A stretch of DNA of 9,681 nucleotides, from contig CAZBKA010000109.1 of assembly GCA_964492365.1 (NCBI GenBank), positions 1-9,681 on the forward strand, read 5' to 3'. Made by a program: the position numbers and the translations under genes. The notes below the pieces were generated by a model. That model saw nothing but the letters and a program-made list of their open reading frames with translations, did not search any database and had not been told where the DNA came from. Origin of the DNA: JAGLTN01 sp035403325 (lineage in GTDB: Bacteria > Planctomycetota > Phycisphaerae > Sedimentisphaerales > Anaerobacaceae). How positions within the stretch are numbered: position 1 is the stretch's first letter; each line of letters opens with the position of its first letter. Of this stretch, positions 6,917 through 9,681 are shown piece by piece.

Positions 6917-6946
6917 AGCCTGACAAGGCCTACAATAATACAGGCT
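6917..6946. repeat. Inverted repeat AGCCTG-N18-CAGGCT at the pfk promoter
   Basis: Perfect 6-bp arms (6917-6922 and 6941-6946) with an 18-bp gap. The right arm ends on the first base of the proposed -35 box of pfk, so it could be a regulator-binding site. The gap contains the palindrome AGGCCT (6926-6931). There is no T-run, so it is not a terminator. Confidence 0.35.
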
Positions 6947-6973
6947 GGACAAAAAGTTTCAAGCTGATAAAAT
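6946..6973 (+). promoter_or_regulatory. Promoter for the pfk-SIS operon
   Basis: TGGACA (6946-6951) and TAAAAT (6968-6973) are 16 bp apart, each 5/6 to the sigma70 consensus, with an extended -10 TG at 6965-6966. The predicted start near 6980 leaves about 44 nt of leader before ATG 7024. Confidence 0.45.
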
Positions 6974-7023
6974 GCTGTTTTGGTGAATAGTTTATTAAAT
7001 TTAGAGTAATGTGAGATATAAAA

Positions 7024-8223
7024 ATGCTTAAGGGTAATGCAATTATAGGGCAGTCTGGCGGGCCTACATCGGTTATTAACTCATCTCTGGCGGGGATTAT
7101 CGATGCTGCTAAAGGGTTTGATGGAATCAATAAAATTCTGGGGATGCACTTTGCTATCGAAGGATTTATGCAAGGCAATGTTATTGACCTTGGTGCGGAA
7201 TCAGAGAAAACAATCAATGGGCTTAAATTTACACCTGGGAGCGCGTTAGGGTCGTGCAGGCATAAATTGCAGGATTCTGATCTGCCGGTGATACTTGATA
7301 TGCTGAAAAAATATGATGTTCGGTATATGTTCATGGCTGGCGGCAATGATACGATGGATACGATTTGCCGGATAGAGGCGTATGCTAAAGAGCAGGGATA
7401 TGAGATGGTTGGTATCGGTGTACCTAAGACGGTTGATAATGATTTGTTCGGGACGGATCATACACCTGGTTATGGCAGCGCGGCGAGGTATGTGGCTATG
7501 AGTGTTCTGCAATCCGGGATTTTGGCGAGGGATATGCAGAAGGTCGATAAGTTTGTGATAATGCAGACCGTTGGCAGAGAGGCTGGGTGGCTTGCTGCTG
7601 GAGCGGCGGCGGCTAAGAGACGACCTGAGGATCCGCCTCATATACTTTGTCTGCCGGAGAGAGCTTTTGATAAGGGGAAATTTCTGGCAAAAGTGAAAAG
7701 CTGTCAGGAGAGGTTCGGATTTGTTTCTATCGTCTGCGGCGAAGGTATTACTTTTGCTGATGGCAAACCTGTTTCGGCGGCTCAGACGAAGGATAAATTT
7801 AATAATGTCGAATTCGGCGCTATGGGCGGGACAAGTGCGGCGATGGCGCTGCATAAGATGATATCGGATGAGTTCGGGTTTAGAGGGGAATTTCAGATAA
7901 CCGAATCTCTTACGATGTGCGGGGCTGACCGGGCGAGTGAAAGTGACGTTGAAGAAGCATATATGGCAGGTGCGGCGGCGGTTGGGCTTGCTAAGGCGGG
8001 CAAGACGGGGTTGATGGTGACATTAGAGAGAGAATCTAATCGGCTTTATAAGTGCGTTACGGGTGAGATAGCTTTGAGTGAGGTTGCGATAAAGGCTAAA
8101 CCTATGCCGGAGAAGTATATTAATGCGGAAGGCAACTTTGTGACAGATGAGTTTATTGAGTATCTCAGACCATTGGTTGGAGAGCTGCCGGAGTATGCGA
8201 GACTTTCATATAAAAAAGTTTAG
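7024..8223 (+). CDS. 6-phosphofructokinase, probably pyrophosphate-dependent
   Basis: 399 aa, complete PFK family protein (PF00365), phosphorylating fructose-6-phosphate to the 1,6-bisphosphate in the cytoplasm. Motifs in order: GQSGGPTSVINSSL (9-22, phosphoryl-donor loop), MAGGNDTMDT (104-113), PKTVDNDLFGTDHTPGYGSA (134-153, catalytic base D138), VGREAGWLA, LPERAF, and QITESLTMCGADRASESD near the C-terminus. The two donor-specificity positions, Gly104 and Gly124 in the E. coli ATP enzyme, read D109 and K135 here, the published PPi signature. The residue before D109 is Asn108 rather than Asp, as in a PFK clade I recall having GGND. A weak GTGAG lies about 8 nt upstream of the ATG. The SIS isomerase gene follows after 18 bp, indicating an operon. 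Donor choice is inferred from two residues only. Confidence 0.9.
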   Translation: MLKGNAIIGQSGGPTSVINSSLAGIIDAAKGFDGINKILGMHFAIEGFMQGNVIDLGAESEKTINGLKFTPGSALGSCRHKLQDSDLPVILDMLKKYDVRYMFMAGGNDTMDTICRIEAYAKEQGYEMVGIGVPKTVDNDLFGTDHTPGYGSAARYVAMSVLQSGILARDMQKVDKFVIMQTVGREAGWLAAGAAAAKRRPEDPPHILCLPERAFDKGKFLAKVKSCQERFGFVSIVCGEGITFADGKPVSAAQTKDKFNNVEFGAMGGTSAAMALHKMISDEFGFRGEFQITESLTMCGADRASESDVEEAYMAGAAAVGLAKAGKTGLMVTLERESNRLYKCVTGEIALSEVAIKAKPMPEKYINAEGNFVTDEFIEYLRPLVGELPEYARLSYKKV

Positions 8224-8241
8224 AAGCGGAGAGTACAAAAT

Positions 8242-9252
8242 ATGAAAAAGCAGGAAAAATATACAAAGTTTGCTTTGGTAAATGAGATGTTTGAGGCGGC
8301 GGATGTTATCAGGAATTTTAATTGTGGTGACATGAGCAAGGTTGCTGATGCAATCGTGGTAAAAAACAGGCTGTTTTTTACGGGTGAAGGGTCGAGCAGA
8401 ATGTTTCCTTCCAAGAACGCGATAGAATACGGCAGACGGCGCGGGATGGGGTTGGATATGGTTTCGGAAGGGTCGTACCAGGCGAGTGAATATGACCTTA
8501 GCGGGTTCGTGGTTTTTGCTGCTTCTAACAGCGGCAAGACTAAAGAGACGCTGACGCTTTTCGATGGTCTCAAAAATAAAAATCATCCTGATTTGTATGG
8601 GCTGACGGCGAATAACGGTACGCCTTTAGAGCGGTTTTGTAAGCAGACTTTTGTGCTGGGTTGTGGGTCGGAGAATGCTATCGCTGCGACTAAAAGTTCG
8701 GTGGAGCAAGCGTTGTTTTATCAATCATTGCTTGCAAAGACAGTTGGTGAAAAATTAAAAAATCTGGATAAGCTTGCGGATGCTTTTGAGGGGGCTTTGA
8801 CAGTTGATATTCCTGCGGAGCTTACTGAGGCGATTGGTGGTGCGGAGACGGTTTATTTTGCGGGGAGAAATAACGGGGTGGCGGAGGAGCTGGCGGTTAA
8901 GGCGAATGAAATCGTCCGCAAAAAGAGCAATTACCTTGAAGGAACATCTTACATGCATGGGATACAGGAGGTTATGAGTGCGAAAGATGTTGTGATTTTA
9001 ATTGCCCCGTATCGAAGTGAGCTGGAAAAGACGCGGAAGATTATGATCGATCAGGTTGGGTTGAAAGTTTTTGCTATCGCAACGGAAGAGACGATATTTC
9101 CAACTATTAAAGTTGCGGATGTTGGTGAATTGACGAATTATTTATATCTGGCGGCTGGCTGGAACATGCTGGTTGAAGCTGGGATAAGTCTGGGGATCGA
9201 TCTTGATAAGGCAGAGCGTGCGCAAAAAGTTGGAAACGTTTTCGGTGGTTGA
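8242..9252 (+). CDS. Double-SIS-domain sugar-phosphate isomerase/deaminase
   Basis: 336 aa with two SIS domains (about 35-165 and 195-325), like the isomerase half of GlmS without its glutaminase half, and like AgaS/FrlB-type proteins. SIS1 carries GEGSS (48-52), SNSGKTKET (95-103) and ATKSSVEQ (149-156), the sugar-phosphate-binding loops. SIS2 carries FAGRNNG (206-212), AVKANEI (218-224), SYMHG (236-240) and the C-terminal LDKAERAQKVGN. By-eye alignment to E. coli GlmS places K220, E223 and H239 at Lys485, Glu488 and His504, so the isomerase chemistry looks intact. The likely reaction is conversion of a hexose- or hexosamine-6-phosphate to fructose-6-phosphate, feeding the PFK encoded 18 bp upstream. 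GGAGAG at 8228-8233 serves as RBS. The operon ends 14 bp later at a terminator hairpin. The exact substrate is unknown. Confidence 0.85.
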   Translation: MKKQEKYTKFALVNEMFEAADVIRNFNCGDMSKVADAIVVKNRLFFTGEGSSRMFPSKNAIEYGRRRGMGLDMVSEGSYQASEYDLSGFVVFAASNSGKTKETLTLFDGLKNKNHPDLYGLTANNGTPLERFCKQTFVLGCGSENAIAATKSSVEQALFYQSLLAKTVGEKLKNLDKLADAFEGALTVDIPAELTEAIGGAETVYFAGRNNGVAEELAVKANEIVRKKSNYLEGTSYMHGIQEVMSAKDVVILIAPYRSELEKTRKIMIDQVGLKVFAIATEETIFPTIKVADVGELTNYLYLAAGWNMLVEAGISLGIDLDKAERAQKVGNVFGG

Positions 9253-9265
9253 TTTTTTAGAATAG

Positions 9266-9299
9266 AAAAGCCGACATTATATTCCAATGCCGGCTTTTT
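9266..9299. terminator. Rho-independent terminator, probably bidirectional
   Basis: The stem AAAAGCCG(A)CATT pairs with AATG(C)CGGCTTTT around a 7-nt loop (9279-9285), with one A-C mismatch. A T-run (9295-9299) follows on the + strand and the A-run on the left serves the minus strand. It sits between the convergent SIS gene and the gene ending at 9315. Confidence 0.85.
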
Positions 9300-9314
9300 A
9301 ATATCAAATCGGTT

Positions 9315-9681
9315 TTATCTTACTTTGTAAATCAGTGATCCTTGTTTTTTGCTTTCAAATGGCCCAGGTAACGGGTTTTTTGTATTTCTTTTTTTACCAA
9401 AATAATCGGAGTTAATCAGCAAAGGATTGCCATTGTAATTTTGAAAACAGGCATTTGAGATAATCGTTTTGCCAAGCATTTCGGTTGTCACTAAGCTGTG
9501 TTTATAGCTGGTCTGAATTTCAGGCAAGGTTATGTGGAGGTAAACACTGTTATCCTTTTGAACAACTTTTGGGTTCGGATTAAATTGAGGCAACTTGAGA
9601 TTGTTTTTTTCGCCGGGAAATGGAATCGTGTTGTTCAGATAGATATTTCCGTCAGCAACTACGGGGGATTTTGAATTTTGA
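9315..9681 (-). CDS. 3' part of an unidentified gene, 5' end outside the window
   Basis: The frame stays open from the stop at 9315 to the window edge, giving at least 121 residues of a C-terminus. A TTG at 9593 is not a credible start, because the reading continues upstream (SPVVADGNIYLNN, then PFPGEKNNLKLPQFNP). The sequence is rich in Asn, Pro and short beta-strand stretches (VYLHITLPEI, HSLVTTEMLG, KTIISNACF) and ends DYFGKKRN, NPLPGPFES and a beta strand. There are no membrane helices. This composition fits the beta-rich C-terminal domain of a secreted carbohydrate-active protein (the DG-N-IYLNN turn recalls beta-helix proteins), which suits the neighbourhood, but I cannot name the family. 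The gene shares the terminator at 9266-9299 with the SIS gene. Confidence 0.6.
   Translation of the reverse strand, partial: QNSKSPVVADGNIYLNNTIPFPGEKNNLKLPQFNPNPKVVQKDNSVYLHITLPEIQTSYKHSLVTTEMLGKTIISNACFQNYNGNPLLINSDYFGKKRNTKNPLPGPFESKKQGSLIYKVR

Noticed and set aside
7246..7854. 202-aa open frame on the - strand inside the PFK gene
   Set aside because: Antisense to a full-length PFK with all motifs; its Arg/His/Ile-rich composition is typical of a shadow frame.
1..9681. CRISPR array, tRNA, rRNA, insertion sequence or phage genes
   Set aside because: No regularly spaced repeats, cloverleaf sequences, transposase motifs or terminal inverted repeats were seen on either strand.

Overview
The window reads as a bacterial chromosome segment of moderate GC (mid-40s by eye), densely packed with genes for surface polysaccharide breakdown, membrane lipid work and sugar-phosphate metabolism. 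The mix of a GH28-type enzyme, a GH16 lipoprotein, a DUF1355/GATase1-like protein, a PPi-type phosphofructokinase and a stand-alone double-SIS isomerase, with no SusC/SusD pair visible, suggests a polysaccharide-degrading member of the PVC group, for example Planctomycetota of the Phycisphaerae type. This assignment is an inference from gene content; there is no rRNA or marker gene here.

Layout. Bases 1-111 are a short 5' flank. A small four-helix membrane protein (112-513, +) runs into a TVP38/TMEM64 (VTT/DedA-like) membrane protein (542-1309, -). A 260-bp divergent promoter region with several extended -10 boxes separates it from a cardiolipin synthase (1585-2976, +). That gene overlaps tail-to-tail by 9 bp with a secreted non-canonical GH28 enzyme (2968-4500, -). 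After a 280-bp region holding a good sigma70-type promoter (4675-4703) come two lipoprotein genes on the + strand: an unknown 143-aa lipoprotein (4780-5211) and a GH16 glycanase (5297-6115). A GATase1-like protein without a catalytic cysteine (6127-6879, -) converges on GH16. A divergent regulatory region (6880-7023) precedes a two-gene operon: PPi-type phosphofructokinase (7024-8223) and a double-SIS sugar-phosphate isomerase (8242-9252). The operon ends at a strong, probably bidirectional terminator (9266-9299). The window closes with the 3' part of an unidentified gene on the - strand (9315 to beyond 9681).

How the genes may work together. GH28 (exported) and GH16 (lipid-anchored) would cut polysaccharide outside the cytoplasm. 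The SIS protein would convert an incoming hexose- or hexosamine-6-phosphate to fructose-6-phosphate, and the adjacent PFK would phosphorylate that to the 1,6-bisphosphate. The TVP38-Cls pair shares a membrane-phospholipid theme. The most unusual structure is an identical stretch of 21 bp (28 of 29 with flank) at the start of both lipoprotein genes. It encodes a five-codon mini-ORF (MKEQL-stop) whose stop overlaps the lipoprotein start as ATGA in both copies, and looks like a duplicated translation-initiation cassette. Other points of note are a GH28 that keeps its catalytic Asp triad but has lost the His, Arg and Lys that handle galacturonate, and an SIS protein that keeps the GlmS-type Lys/Glu/His catalytic set without a glutaminase domain.
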